From assembly GCA_017429325.1 (NCBI GenBank), contig JAFRPC010000050.1:1-56123 (forward strand): 56,123 bases of DNA, read 5' to 3'. Positions 33,536 to 42,016 of this stretch are shown here, in pieces. Numbering within the stretch: position 1 is the stretch's first letter; each line of letters begins with the position of its first letter. Source of the DNA: Oscillospiraceae bacterium. Lineage in GTDB: Bacteria; Bacillota; Clostridia; Oscillospirales; Oscillospiraceae. The notes beneath the pieces are model-generated. The model was not told where the DNA came from, ran no database searches, and worked only from the letters and a program-made list of their open reading frames with translations. Made by a program: the position numbers and the translations under genes.

Positions 33536-34993
33536 TCAGAACCTAAAATCTCGGGCGTTGGAGGCCTTGATGGCCGCGATGTGCTCGGCGGCGATTTCCC
33601 GGACCCGGTCTCTGGGGATCTTCTTCAGCTCTTCCTCCACCATGCGGAAGCCGATCTCCTTCGTCTCCGGGCTGGCGTAATCCACTAAGTACTCCGTCAG
33701 GGTCATCAGGGCGTTGGGATGGCAGCAGTTGAGGATCTGACCGGACTTGCAGAGGCTCATGAAGCGGTCGCCGGTGCGGCCCTCCCGATAGCAGGCGGTG
33801 CAGAAGGAGGGGATGTGTCCGTTCTCCATCAGCCAGCGCACCACCTCGTCCAAAGAGCGCTGGTCGGAGACGTCGAACTGCTCCGTGTCGTGGGGCCGCT
33901 CCTCGGACGAATAGCCTGCGTAGCCGCCCACAGAGGTCCGGGAGCCGCCGCTGACCTGGCTGACGCCCAAGCGCAGGAGCTTGGACCGGGAGGCCTCGGA
34001 TTCCCGGGTGGAAATGATGATGCCGGTATAGGGCACCGCCAGACGGATGCAGGCGGTGATTTTGGCAAACATCTCATCGGAGATGGAGTTGTTGAATTCC
34101 TCGGGGTCAATGCCGTCGGCGGGCTTCACCCGGGGGACGGAAATGGTATGAGGACCGACGCCGTGCACCGCTTCTAAGTGCTCCGCGTGCATCAGAAGGC
34201 CCGCAAACTCATAGCGATAGAGCTCCAGACCGAAGAGAACGCCTAAGCCCACGTCGTCGATGCCCGCCTCCATGGCCCGGTCATGGGCGGAAGTGTGGTA
34301 GTCATAGTCGTGCTTGGGGCCGGTGGGGTGCAGCTTGAGATAGCTCTGTTTGTGGTAGGTCTCCTGGAAGAGGATGTAGGTGCCGATGCCCGCGTCCTTG
34401 AGCTTTTTGTAGTTCTCCACCGTGGTGGCGGCGATGTTCACATTGACCCGGCGAATGGCGCCGTTTTTGTGCTTGATGGAGTAGATGGTGTTGATGCAGT
34501 CCAGGATGTATTCGATGGGGTTGTTCTTGGGGTCCTCACCGGCCTCGATGGCAAGCCGCTTGTGGCCCATATCCTGGAGGGCGATGACCTCCTGCTTGAC
34601 CTCCTCCTGGGTCAGCTTCTTCCGGGCGATGTGCTTGTTTTTCAGGTGGTAGGGACAGTAGACACAGCCGTTGACGCAGTAGTTGGACAGGTACAGCGGG
34701 GCAAAGAGGACGATGCGGTTGCCGTAGAAGGCCAGCTTGATCTCCTCGGCGATTTGATAGATGCGCTCCAGCACCTGTGGGTCCTCGCAGGCCAGCAGGA
34801 CGGAGGCCTCCCGGTGGGTCAGGCCGCGGCAGTGACAGCCGCTGCCCTCTTTGACAGGCCGGGCTTTTTCCAGGATCTCGTTGATGAGCGGCAGATTGTT
34901 TTTGTTGGCGTCGGCATAGGCAAGGGTCTCCCGGATCTCTTCGTCGTTGATGAATTCATCCGGAAGCAGGGATTTGGGGTTGTAGACAGGCAT
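33536..34993 (-). CDS. hydG: [FeFe]-hydrogenase maturase HydG (radical SAM tyrosine lyase)
   Basis: Cleaves tyrosine to p-cresol and dehydroglycine, supplying the CO and CN ligands of the H-cluster. The 485-residue length is usual. The radical-SAM cluster motif is CVNGCVYCPYHLKN near residue 105. The C-terminal auxiliary cluster has FCTACYREGRTGDRF with a second cysteine set in ILNCCHPNA. GGSRTSVGGYAGYSSEERPHDTEQF is a conserved HydG block. AAAGGAAG precedes the ATG. It lies between hydE and hydF in one transcription unit. Confidence 0.97.
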   Translation of the reverse strand: MPVYNPKSLLPDEFINDEEIRETLAYADANKNNLPLINEILEKARPVKEGSGCHCRGLTHREASVLLACEDPQVLERIYQIAEEIKLAFYGNRIVLFAPLYLSNYCVNGCVYCPYHLKNKHIARKKLTQEEVKQEVIALQDMGHKRLAIEAGEDPKNNPIEYILDCINTIYSIKHKNGAIRRVNVNIAATTVENYKKLKDAGIGTYILFQETYHKQSYLKLHPTGPKHDYDYHTSAHDRAMEAGIDDVGLGVLFGLELYRYEFAGLLMHAEHLEAVHGVGPHTISVPRVKPADGIDPEEFNNSISDEMFAKITACIRLAVPYTGIIISTRESEASRSKLLRLGVSQVSGGSRTSVGGYAGYSSEERPHDTEQFDVSDQRSLDEVVRWLMENGHIPSFCTACYREGRTGDRFMSLCKSGQILNCCHPNALMTLTEYLVDYASPETKEIGFRMVEEELKKIPRDRVREIAAEHIAAIKASNARDFRF

Positions 34994-35009
34994 GGAAAAG
35001 TTCTTCCTT

Positions 35010-36059
35010 TCAAATGGTTTTCGGGTCGCCCCGATCGGTAACTAATTCATAACCAATGGCTGCCATCCGCTGTGCCAGGCAGCCTCTGCACTGGGCGGAT
35101 TCCTCGCCGGTGCAGATCTTGTTATCGTAAAGCGCATATTTTTTGCGCACACTGACAGGGGAGAGGTTCGGCATGACCACATTGGCGCCGGACTGGATGC
35201 CCTTTTCCCGGCCCAGCGGGTCCAAGGTCCCCAGGGCGGTGGTGGCTGGAAGGAGGAGGTTTGGTTGGATCAGCCTTAAAATGGAAAGCAGGTAGCAGCT
35301 CAGCTCCACACTGCCGCCGGGCTCTGCGCCAAAGGGCGTATCCTTGTGGGGGATGAAGGGGCCGATGCCGCACATGGCGGGGCGGAAGCGCTCGACGAAT
35401 TTGAGGTCCTTCGCCAGTTCCCGTTCCGTCTGACCGGGAGAACCTACCATGAAGCCGCAGCCCACCTGATAGCCGATCTCTTTGAGCGTGGTGAGACATT
35501 GCATCCGGTGATCCCAGGACATGGTTTCCGGGTGCAGCTGCCCGTAGTGGGCCTTGTCGGCGGTCTCATGCCGCAGCAGATAGCGGTCCGCGCCTGCGTC
35601 GAAGAGTTTTTGATAGCTGTCCCGGCTTCGTTCACCCAGGGACAGGGTGACGGCGCAGGCAGGGAACTCCCGCTTGATTTGCCGCAGCATCCCGCAGAGC
35701 AGGGCGTCATTGAAGTAGGGGTCCTCGCCGCCCTGGAGCACAAAGGTGCGGAAGCCCAGGTCCCAGCCCTCCCGGCAGCAGTCTAAGATCTCCTTCGGAG
35801 ACAGGCGGTAGCGCTCCGCGCTGCGGTTGTCCCGGCGGATGCCGCAGTAGTAACAGTTGTTTTTGCAATAGCTGCTGATTTCAATCAGACCACGGGTAAA
35901 CACTGTATTGCCATAGACAGCCTGCCGGACCCGGACGGCGCGTTCCCGCAAAGACGCGGCGAGGGCCTCGCTCCGTTGCCGGAGCAAGGCCTCGTATTCC
36001 GCGAGACTGAGACTGCGGTCCGTTTCCAGCTTTGCTGCGAGCGCAAAGCCGTCAATCAT
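35010..36059 (-). CDS. hydE: [FeFe]-hydrogenase maturase HydE (radical SAM)
   Basis: A radical-SAM enzyme needed to make the 2Fe precursor, working on the HydG product in current models. The 349 residues have the motif CKNNCYYCGIRRDN, followed by LQGGEDPYF and the barrel segments SLGERSRDSYQKLFDAGADRYLLRHET and GCGFMVGSPGQTEREL. C-terminal cysteines (CTGEESAQCRGC) could hold a second cluster, as in many HydE proteins. I set the start at 36059; the longer frame to 36140 lies inside the upstream regulator. It overlaps that gene by 8 bp. Confidence 0.96.
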   Translation of the reverse strand: MIDGFALAAKLETDRSLSLAEYEALLRQRSEALAASLRERAVRVRQAVYGNTVFTRGLIEISSYCKNNCYYCGIRRDNRSAERYRLSPKEILDCCREGWDLGFRTFVLQGGEDPYFNDALLCGMLRQIKREFPACAVTLSLGERSRDSYQKLFDAGADRYLLRHETADKAHYGQLHPETMSWDHRMQCLTTLKEIGYQVGCGFMVGSPGQTERELAKDLKFVERFRPAMCGIGPFIPHKDTPFGAEPGGSVELSCYLLSILRLIQPNLLLPATTALGTLDPLGREKGIQSGANVVMPNLSPVSVRKKYALYDNKICTGEESAQCRGCLAQRMAAIGYELVTDRGDPKTI

Positions 36060-36309
36060 TGCTGACCACGTTGGAGTAAGCGGTCTTCGCGCTGACTCCC
36101 TCCAAGGCGCCAATCTTGCCGGACAGGGCTGCGATGACATCCTGGGGCCCGTCCACCGCGATGCTGATGATATTGATGTCGCGCTGACGGTAGGGGATAC
36201 CCATTCTGCCGATGATGATTTGGCCGTATTCGTGCAGCAGTGCGTTGAGCTGCTCTACGGCCTCATTGTTTTCCACAATGATGCTGATGACGGCGACTCT
36301 GGTTTCCAT
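36052..36309 (-). CDS. TM1266-family putative hydrogenase-system regulator
   Basis: An 85-residue ACT-like protein beginning METRVAVISIIVENNEAVEQLN, with GRMGIPYRQRDINIISIAVDG in the middle. This small family is regularly encoded next to hydE/hydF/hydG and is described as an iron-only hydrogenase system putative regulator; its mechanism is not established. ATG 36309 follows GGAGGG with ideal spacing. First gene of the maturation operon, preceded by a leader with a terminator. Confidence 0.92.
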   Translation of the reverse strand: METRVAVISIIVENNEAVEQLNALLHEYGQIIIGRMGIPYRQRDINIISIAVDGPQDVIAALSGKIGALEGVSAKTAYSNVVSND

Positions 36310-36343
36310 AGTGTTTCCCTCCATAGAATGATTTGATGAAAAC

Positions 36344-36424
36344 AAAAAGACCGCGTGCGAACGCGGCCTTCTGTTTCCTCGTATCGCACCTTTCCCCTGG
36401 GCCAGCGCCCTCATGTCAGGTTAC
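36344..36424 (-). promoter_or_regulatory. Leader RNA with a terminator hairpin before the hydrogenase maturation operon
   Basis: About 115 nt separate the predicted transcription start (near 36424) from the first ATG (36309). The leader holds a GGGC/GCCC hairpin near 36398-36410, a purine-rich segment GGGGAAAGGTGCGATACGAGG, and an 8-bp hairpin ending at 36349 (GGCCGCGT, loop TCGC, ACGCGGTC) followed by TTTTTG. This is the usual build of a transcription attenuator. I do not recognise a known riboswitch class. Alternatively the hairpin only ends read-through from tcdA. Confidence 0.55.
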
Positions 36425-36430
36425 GCATCT

Positions 36431-36459
36431 ATCATAACGGAAAAACAGGCAATTGTCAA
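36431..36459 (-). promoter_or_regulatory. Predicted promoter of the hydrogenase maturation operon
   Basis: Minus-strand TTGACA (36454-36459), a 17-bp spacer and TATGAT (36431-36436), overlapping the last codons of tcdA. Confidence 0.8.
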
Positions 36460-37208
36460 TCTCTTTTTTTGTGATTCAACAAATATCGCACCACATCGGA
36501 GGCGATCAGCAGACCTGCTGCGGGAGGAACAAAGGGACTGCTGCCCGGAATGGCACGGCGCTGATTGCCATAGGCTTCCGGCCCTTCCGTCGGAGCGGCC
36601 TCCGCAGGCGGAGTAAACAGCGGGGTGAGGGGAGGTTCTTTCGAGTAGAGCACCCGCAGGCCTTTGACGCCCCGGCGGCGCAGCTCTTTTCGCATGATGC
36701 GGGCCAGGGGGCAGACGTCCGTTTCATAGATGTCCGCAAGCTCCAACTGCGCGGGGTCCAGCTTGTTGCCGGTGCCCAGGGCGGATAGGATCGGGGTGCC
36801 TGCCGCCTGGCACTGCATCACCAGGTCCAGCTTCGCCGTGACGGTGTCAATGCAGTCCACAACGTAGTCATATTCCCGAAAGTCAAAGCTTGCCCCGGTT
36901 TCCGGCAGATAGAAGGTCTGATAGGTCCTGAGCTTGATTGTCGGGTCGATGTCCCGCAGACGGGCTGCGGCAGCCTCTACCTTCGTCATGCCTAAGGTGC
37001 TGTGCAGCGCAAAGATTTGTCTGTTCAGATTGGAAAGGGCGATCCTGTCATTGTCGATCAGGTCCAAATTTCCGACGCCGGAACGGGCAAGAGCCTCCGC
37101 CGCATAGCCGCCCACGCCCCCAAGGCCGAAGACGGCGACCCGCGCCTTCCGCAGCAGCTCGATCCCCTCGGTCCCGACAAGCATTTCAAATCGAATCAAC
37201 TGCTCCAT
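36456..37208 (-). CDS. tcdA: tRNA threonylcarbamoyladenosine dehydratase (TcdA/CsdL-like, ThiF family)
   Basis: An ATP-dependent E1-like enzyme that cyclises the t6A modification in tRNA to ct6A. The 250-residue protein has the start RFEMLVGTEGIELLRKARVAVFGLGGVGGYAAEALARSG, the adenylate-binding DLIDNDRIALSNLNRQIFAL and VVDCIDTVTAKLDL, all usual for TcdA. A loop, PLFTPPAEAAPTEGPEAYGNQRR, and a conserved Gly/Pro-rich end follow. It lies downstream of the lipoprotein gene in a long minus-strand run. Confidence 0.93.
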   Translation of the reverse strand: MEQLIRFEMLVGTEGIELLRKARVAVFGLGGVGGYAAEALARSGVGNLDLIDNDRIALSNLNRQIFALHSTLGMTKVEAAAARLRDIDPTIKLRTYQTFYLPETGASFDFREYDYVVDCIDTVTAKLDLVMQCQAAGTPILSALGTGNKLDPAQLELADIYETDVCPLARIMRKELRRRGVKGLRVLYSKEPPLTPLFTPPAEAAPTEGPEAYGNQRRAIPGSSPFVPPAAGLLIASDVVRYLLNHKKRD

Positions 37209-37241
37209 ACGTCCGTGGCTCCTTCCTTTTTCGCTATGCTG

Positions 37242-38660
37242 TCATTGAAAGGGGATCTCCGTCAATCCCAGCTCTGCGGCAGCTTTGGCTAAGTCAATTT
37301 CTGTGTACCAGGTAGGGTAGAGGGCTTTGCAAAGGGCCATACGGGCGTAAAGTCCCGCAGCGCATTCTCCAAGGGCGGCCTCCGTCATCAGATACACAGC
37401 TTTTCCGGGGAATCTGAGAGAGACTGCATTGCGCACGGACGCAGCTGCTGAGAGGGAGGGGACTAGCTTCAGGACCGCATCCGGGTTTTTGGCAAGGACC
37501 CAATCGTCCGTAACATAGGGGTCGCTTCGGTTTTCTGCAATGTTGTAACTCTCCGTATCCGCAATCAAATCGCAGTAGAGAATCGTGTGTCCGGGCTCCT
37601 CCAGTTCCACATAGAGGGAAAGGGTCTGGCAAAGATAGCGGCGCTGGTTTCCGTTTTGCAGCAGGAAGCTCCAGTAGGCGAAGGCGTTGTAGCTCCAATG
37701 CGCATAGAGGGTTTGGTCGGTCTCCTGAAGAAACACAGAATCGGCGTCAATCTGTTCCCCGCCCTGGGCCTCCGTCCACCAGCCGGAAAAATCGTAGCCC
37801 TCCCGCAGCGGGGTGGGCAAGGTCCCATAGCATTCCCCATATCGAATGCGGGCCTCCTGGTCATAAGGACGGAGGCGGCCGCCGTTTCCGTCGAAGCGCA
37901 GGGTCAGAGCGTCCTGCTCCAGCCAGTGCGCATAGAGAAAATGGTCTTCCGTCGTCTCCACCAGGGTGTCGGAAGTGATGCGGACGCCCTCCTCCGCCTC
38001 TGTCCACCAGCCGTCAAAGCTCCATCCGCGGCGGCTTGCCTGGGGCAGATTGCCATAGCATTCTCCGGGATAGACAACGACGGTCATGGTCCCCGTGTCG
38101 CCGCCGTTGTCCAGGAGGGTCAGCGTGACGGAATGCTCGCTTGTCTCCGGGGGCTCTGTCTCGGTGGATTCCCTTGGCTCCGTTTCCGGTCTTGGCGCCG
38201 GTCCCGCCGGTCCGGGGCCTGTTTGACCGGACCCTGCGCCGGGGGCCGGGTTCGGCTCCGCTTCGGGAGAAGCTTCTGCCGTTGCCTGGACCGGTTCCTG
38301 CGGTGCTTCCGTCTCAGTGGGGGTCGTTTCCGGCGCTTTTGTCTCTGAAGGGCTTGGGTCCGGCGCTTTTGTCTCGGAAGGCCTTGGTTCCGGAGGCTTT
38401 GTCTCTGTCGGCTCTGTCTGCTCCGCGGTCTCTGGGGGTGCAGTCGTTGTCACAGGGGCTTCCGTCTCTGCTGTCGTCGGCGGCAGAGGCTCCGTGGTTT
38501 GCGGCGCTGCTGTCGGGGCTTCTGTCGTTGGCTGCGTGGGCAGCGCTTCGGTCTGCATGACAAGATCCGCCTGCGCAGCGTCCGTCAGAAGGCGCACCCG
38601 GCAGCCGGAAAAGAATGTCAGAAGAAGGAAGAATATCCAAAAACAGAGCTTGCGTTTCAC
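37242..38660 (-). CDS. Lipoprotein with Listeria-Bacteroides (Flg_new/InlB B-type) repeats
   Basis: About 472 residues. The start is best placed at GTG 38660, giving a lipoprotein signal ending LTFFSGC (Cys 20). A long Thr/Glu/Pro/Ala-rich spacer follows, with degenerate short repeats such as PSETKAPDPSPSETKAPETT. Two Flg_new-type repeats come next: VTLTLLDNGGDTG...GWWTEAEEG...FLYAHW and LTLRFDGNGGRLR...GWWTEAQGG...TLYAHW. The C-terminal 150 or so residues are unrecognised. It is probably surface-displayed; the spacer would carry the domains through the wall. Its role is unknown. Confidence 0.85.
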   Translation of the reverse strand: MKRKLCFWIFFLLLTFFSGCRVRLLTDAAQADLVMQTEALPTQPTTEAPTAAPQTTEPLPPTTAETEAPVTTTAPPETAEQTEPTETKPPEPRPSETKAPDPSPSETKAPETTPTETEAPQEPVQATAEASPEAEPNPAPGAGSGQTGPGPAGPAPRPETEPRESTETEPPETSEHSVTLTLLDNGGDTGTMTVVVYPGECYGNLPQASRRGWSFDGWWTEAEEGVRITSDTLVETTEDHFLYAHWLEQDALTLRFDGNGGRLRPYDQEARIRYGECYGTLPTPLREGYDFSGWWTEAQGGEQIDADSVFLQETDQTLYAHWSYNAFAYWSFLLQNGNQRRYLCQTLSLYVELEEPGHTILYCDLIADTESYNIAENRSDPYVTDDWVLAKNPDAVLKLVPSLSAAASVRNAVSLRFPGKAVYLMTEAALGECAAGLYARMALCKALYPTWYTEIDLAKAAAELGLTEIPFQ

Positions 38661-38680
38661 AGGTACCGCCTTTCCGCAGG

Positions 38681-39934
38681 TCAAAGACCTGTCACATACT
38701 TGACACGAAGCCGCTGCTTCCAGTTCATCCGATGCAGAGACAGCGCCTTTGCAGATTCCAGGAAGGCTTGGAAGGCCGCTTCATCACAAGGCTCCAGGGG
38801 ATGCTCCCGGTAGGAGAGCTCCTGCCATTGGGGCAAGAGCGCGGAAAACTGGGCGCCGAGCTCCGCGTCCATTTCGCTGACTGCCGGAAAATATGCGGAG
38901 ATCGGCTGATTCTGTTCCTCCATGCCGCACTCTGTCAGCCAGCGAAGGGCATAGAGCAGCGTCGCATGACAGCGTTCTTCCGGCGCCTCCGCCTCCAATC
39001 CGGCCCGATTTTTCAAGCGGCGGCGGCGCAGACTGTCGCTCCAGACAGCCGGAACGAAAAGCAGCAGAAGCGTAAGAAGGATGACAAGGAGGGGGAGCAG
39101 CTTTTTGAAGGAAAACGCTTCGCCGGGGTCCTCTGCGCTATGGGGTTCCAGGGTGTAGGGACGGGTCTCCTGCACCGGAGCTTCCGGTTCTGCCTGTGTT
39201 TCTTCCCGCTGTCCGTAGGCCATCGTTTGCAGCGCAAGACGGTCTCGCGCTGCCTCAGAGAGCCTTCGGACCTGGTTTTGTTCTCCCGGGTCGAGCAAGA
39301 GATAGCTGCATCCGATTATCAAAGCAAGCAGCAGAGGAAGCAGCCGCAGGGAAATCGGGAGGTGAAAACGCGGTGCCGACATGGCAGCAAGGAAAGACAG
39401 GAGCAGCAAAAGCATCCAAACCGGATTCGGCGAAAGACCGAGCCAGGCCGCAAGGCAGAGCAGCAATACGCCGAAAACCACAAACGCAGCGCGGGAGCCA
39501 TTTCTCGCGCAAAGGCCAAAAACGGCGCCGGACAGAAGGCCGAAGGGCAAAAACAAAGCGTTGAGCAGCTCCGGCGCGGCGGAAACAGAAAATTTCTCAT
39601 AGAGGTATCGCTGCTTTGCTTCACTGTTCAGAAAAAGCCGATTCAGCAATACCAGAAATCCATCTTTGAGCGAGGAGAAGCGAAGCGCGGTCCAAAGCAC
39701 AACGGCTGTCCCGGTGAGCAGCAGGCAGCTCCAAAGCAGCTTTTTCGAGGGGATTAGGGCTGTCAATCCAAGAAGTACAAAACCGGGCAGCAGCGCAGAA
39801 AGCCCAAGGGTCGAAAGCGACGCCAGATCACACAGACCGCCCCAAAAAGCTGCGCAAAAAAGAAGCGCTGCGCCGGTGCGCCAGAGGGCAGGTTCCAGCC
39901 CTGTTTTCGTTGGGCGATTGATGTTCCACTCCAT
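38681..39934 (-). CDS. Multi-pass membrane protein with cytoplasmic tail (DUF4129-like), partner of DUF58/MoxR
   Basis: 417 residues. About seven hydrophobic helices lie in residues 18-214, then a Glu/Pro-rich region near 230-270, an eighth helix near 276-296, a basic KRRR-type stretch and a C-terminal helical domain (ELGAQFSALLPQWQELSYR...). This plan and the gene order MoxR-DUF58-this gene resemble MoxR/DUF58/DUF4129-transglutaminase systems, but no transglutaminase Cys-His-Asp triad is visible. ATG 39934 is preferred over the longer frame to 39970, which overlaps the DUF58 gene. Confidence 0.7.
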   Translation of the reverse strand: MEWNINRPTKTGLEPALWRTGAALLFCAAFWGGLCDLASLSTLGLSALLPGFVLLGLTALIPSKKLLWSCLLLTGTAVVLWTALRFSSLKDGFLVLLNRLFLNSEAKQRYLYEKFSVSAAPELLNALFLPFGLLSGAVFGLCARNGSRAAFVVFGVLLLCLAAWLGLSPNPVWMLLLLLSFLAAMSAPRFHLPISLRLLPLLLALIIGCSYLLLDPGEQNQVRRLSEAARDRLALQTMAYGQREETQAEPEAPVQETRPYTLEPHSAEDPGEAFSFKKLLPLLVILLTLLLLFVPAVWSDSLRRRRLKNRAGLEAEAPEERCHATLLYALRWLTECGMEEQNQPISAYFPAVSEMDAELGAQFSALLPQWQELSYREHPLEPCDEAAFQAFLESAKALSLHRMNWKQRLRVKYVTGL

Positions 39935-39939
39935 GTTTC

Positions 39940-41079
39940 TTATAGCTCCAATTCCGTCAATTCCGGCCAAAACGGCTGAAAATCAATGCGCGAGCTGGGA
40001 CCGGAAAAGGCCTCGGACAGGGCAGAGGGCAGCAACGCAGTGACGCGGTTCCCATGGTGCAGCAGTTCATAGTCCGGCAGCGCTTGGGTAGAAAAAACCG
40101 CGGCATGGGCATAGGCGCAAAAGGGATTTTGCTGGGCGTAGAGGGCACATACGGATTGCCGGGCCGTATCCTTCGGCGCTGACAAAAGCTCACACAGGGC
40201 GGCGTCCAGGGCCTCAGGACCGTCGATTTGGTACAGATACAGGCAGTCTTCCGCTCCGGACCAGCCGAGCGAAAAGACAAGCTCCTGCCGAAGGAGTTCC
40301 TTTGCGACGCCGCACAGCGTATCCAGCATCGCCTCTGTCTGGGAAGCATCGCAATTGGGACCTCCCGGCTGAAGCAGCAGGAGCAGGCGGGATAGAACGG
40401 GAAGGCCGAAATCCCGGACCATGGTGGTCTCGGTTTTTTCCGTCAGCTTCCAGTGGATCTGTCGAATGGCGTCGCCCGGCTGATATTCCCGAATTTGCAG
40501 GGTCTCGCTGGGGTCATAGCCGGGCTTCGATGCGGAATATCGCTGAGAATCTGTCAAAAAGGCCGCATCGTCCGTTACGGAAACAGGAATCAGGGGCGCG
40601 ATCGGCAGAACCGTCCAAGCTGCGCCCTCGAGCTGTTCCAGGGAAACACGAAAGAAACCGAACAGGTCCGTCCCGCAGCACTGGTTCAGGGAAAGCTCGA
40701 GTTTCCCGCTGTGAAAACAGTTCAGAGCAGGGGAGAGGGAACAGGCCTTGCCTCGGTACAGCACCCGATCCAGGGGCTGATGGAGCAGTTCCCCGGTAAA
40801 GAGATTCCTGGCAGACAGCTCTGCGTGAAAGAACACCGGCAGCCGGGAGCTTGCCGCAAGGGTCAGGCGAACCATGACAGCATCGCCTCTGTCCGCGGTG
40901 GGCGGGAGCTCCCAGGAGACCTGGACTTTGGGCGGGCAGAAGTGCAGCAGACACCAGGACATCAGGGGGAGGGCAAGCAAGCCCGCCAGCAGCAGGCGTG
41001 TTCCGGTCTGATTTACAAAAAACCAGGCAGCCGCCGCAGCAAGCAGGAACAGGAAATAGAGAACTCTGTTTCGTTTCAT
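39940..41079 (-). CDS. DUF58 domain protein
   Basis: 379 residues. Two N-terminal membrane helices (residues 6-22 and 30-47) are followed by a beta-rich part and the DUF58 core, PSETLQIREYQPGDAIRQIHWKLTEKTETTMVRDF. This block defines the family, whose members sit beside MoxR AAA ATPases and have a von Willebrand A-like fold. The molecular role is unproven; complex assembly or envelope functions are proposed. Its ATG overlaps the MoxR stop codon (ATGA). Confidence 0.92.
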   Translation of the reverse strand: MKRNRVLYFLFLLAAAAAWFFVNQTGTRLLLAGLLALPLMSWCLLHFCPPKVQVSWELPPTADRGDAVMVRLTLAASSRLPVFFHAELSARNLFTGELLHQPLDRVLYRGKACSLSPALNCFHSGKLELSLNQCCGTDLFGFFRVSLEQLEGAAWTVLPIAPLIPVSVTDDAAFLTDSQRYSASKPGYDPSETLQIREYQPGDAIRQIHWKLTEKTETTMVRDFGLPVLSRLLLLLQPGGPNCDASQTEAMLDTLCGVAKELLRQELVFSLGWSGAEDCLYLYQIDGPEALDAALCELLSAPKDTARQSVCALYAQQNPFCAYAHAAVFSTQALPDYELLHHGNRVTALLPSALSEAFSGPSSRIDFQPFWPELTELEL

Positions 41080-42014
41080 TTCACTTTGTCCGGCTGCGGG
41101 ACACTTTTCAAAAGGTCCGCGATGACGTCATGCTCTGTCACATGCTCCAGCCTTGCCCTCTGACACAGCAGCAGACGGTGCGCACATACGTCTTCAAACA
41201 CTTCCATGACATCCTCGACAATGGAAAAATCCCTGCCCCGGAGACAGGCGCAGGCACGGGCCATACGGCTGAGAAACAGGGCGCCTCGGGGACTGATGCC
41301 GAGACTGAGCATGGGATGTTCCCGGGACGCAATGGAAAGCCGGGTGATATAGGCAAGAAGCTTCTCATGGACGCTCACGTTTGAGACGGCCTCCTGCATA
41401 CGCAGCACATCTGCTTTTTCCGCAATTTGCCGCACGGAATCCAGCGGATTGCCTTTCTGACGGTCCCGAAGAAGCTTGACCTGGCTGTCAAAATCCGGGT
41501 ATCCCAAGCTGAGACGCACCAGGAAACGGTCCAGCTGGGCGTGGGGAAGAGGCTGAGTCCCGGCTGTGCCGATTTGGTTCTGGGTTGCGATGACGCAGAA
41601 AGGACGTTCCATCGGATACACTGTTCCGTCAACGGTTGCCTGTCGCTCTTCCATTGCCTCCAGCAGGGCAGACTGGGTCTTGCTGGAGGTACGGTTGATC
41701 TCGTCTCCCAAAAGCAGATTGGTTCCGGTGACGGCGCCGGGCATATAGCGAAAAGCGCCCCGCTCACGGTCATACATGGAAAAGCCCACAATGTCGGAGG
41801 GCAGCACATCCGGCGTGAACTGGATGCGTTTGTAATTCAAACCCAGGGTTTTGCTCAGGGCAACGGCCAAGGTGGTTTTGCCAACGCCGGGAACATCGTC
41901 CAAAAGGATATGCCCGTCACTGAGCAGAGACATCAGAAGCTTGTCAATCACGGCATCCTTGCCGACGATGACATGGGAAAGTTCCAGGCGGATCTGGTCA
42001 AGCAGCTGCTTCAT
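41076..42014 (-). CDS. MoxR-family AAA+ ATPase
   Basis: 312 residues. Walker A is DVPGVGKTTL (near residue 38) and Walker B LLLGDEINR; sensor 1 lies in FCVIATQNQIGTAGTQPLPHAQLDRFLVRL, a MoxR hallmark. The C-terminal lid has ISPRGALFLSRMARACA. MoxR ATPases act as chaperone-like partners of DUF58/VWA proteins. AGGAAG precedes ATG 42014; a longer frame to 42566 covers the upstream S-component gene and is spurious. Confidence 0.95.
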   Translation of the reverse strand: MKQLLDQIRLELSHVIVGKDAVIDKLLMSLLSDGHILLDDVPGVGKTTLAVALSKTLGLNYKRIQFTPDVLPSDIVGFSMYDRERGAFRYMPGAVTGTNLLLGDEINRTSSKTQSALLEAMEERQATVDGTVYPMERPFCVIATQNQIGTAGTQPLPHAQLDRFLVRLSLGYPDFDSQVKLLRDRQKGNPLDSVRQIAEKADVLRMQEAVSNVSVHEKLLAYITRLSIASREHPMLSLGISPRGALFLSRMARACACLRGRDFSIVEDVMEVFEDVCAHRLLLCQRARLEHVTEHDVIADLLKSVPQPDKVK

Positions 42015-42016
42015 GT

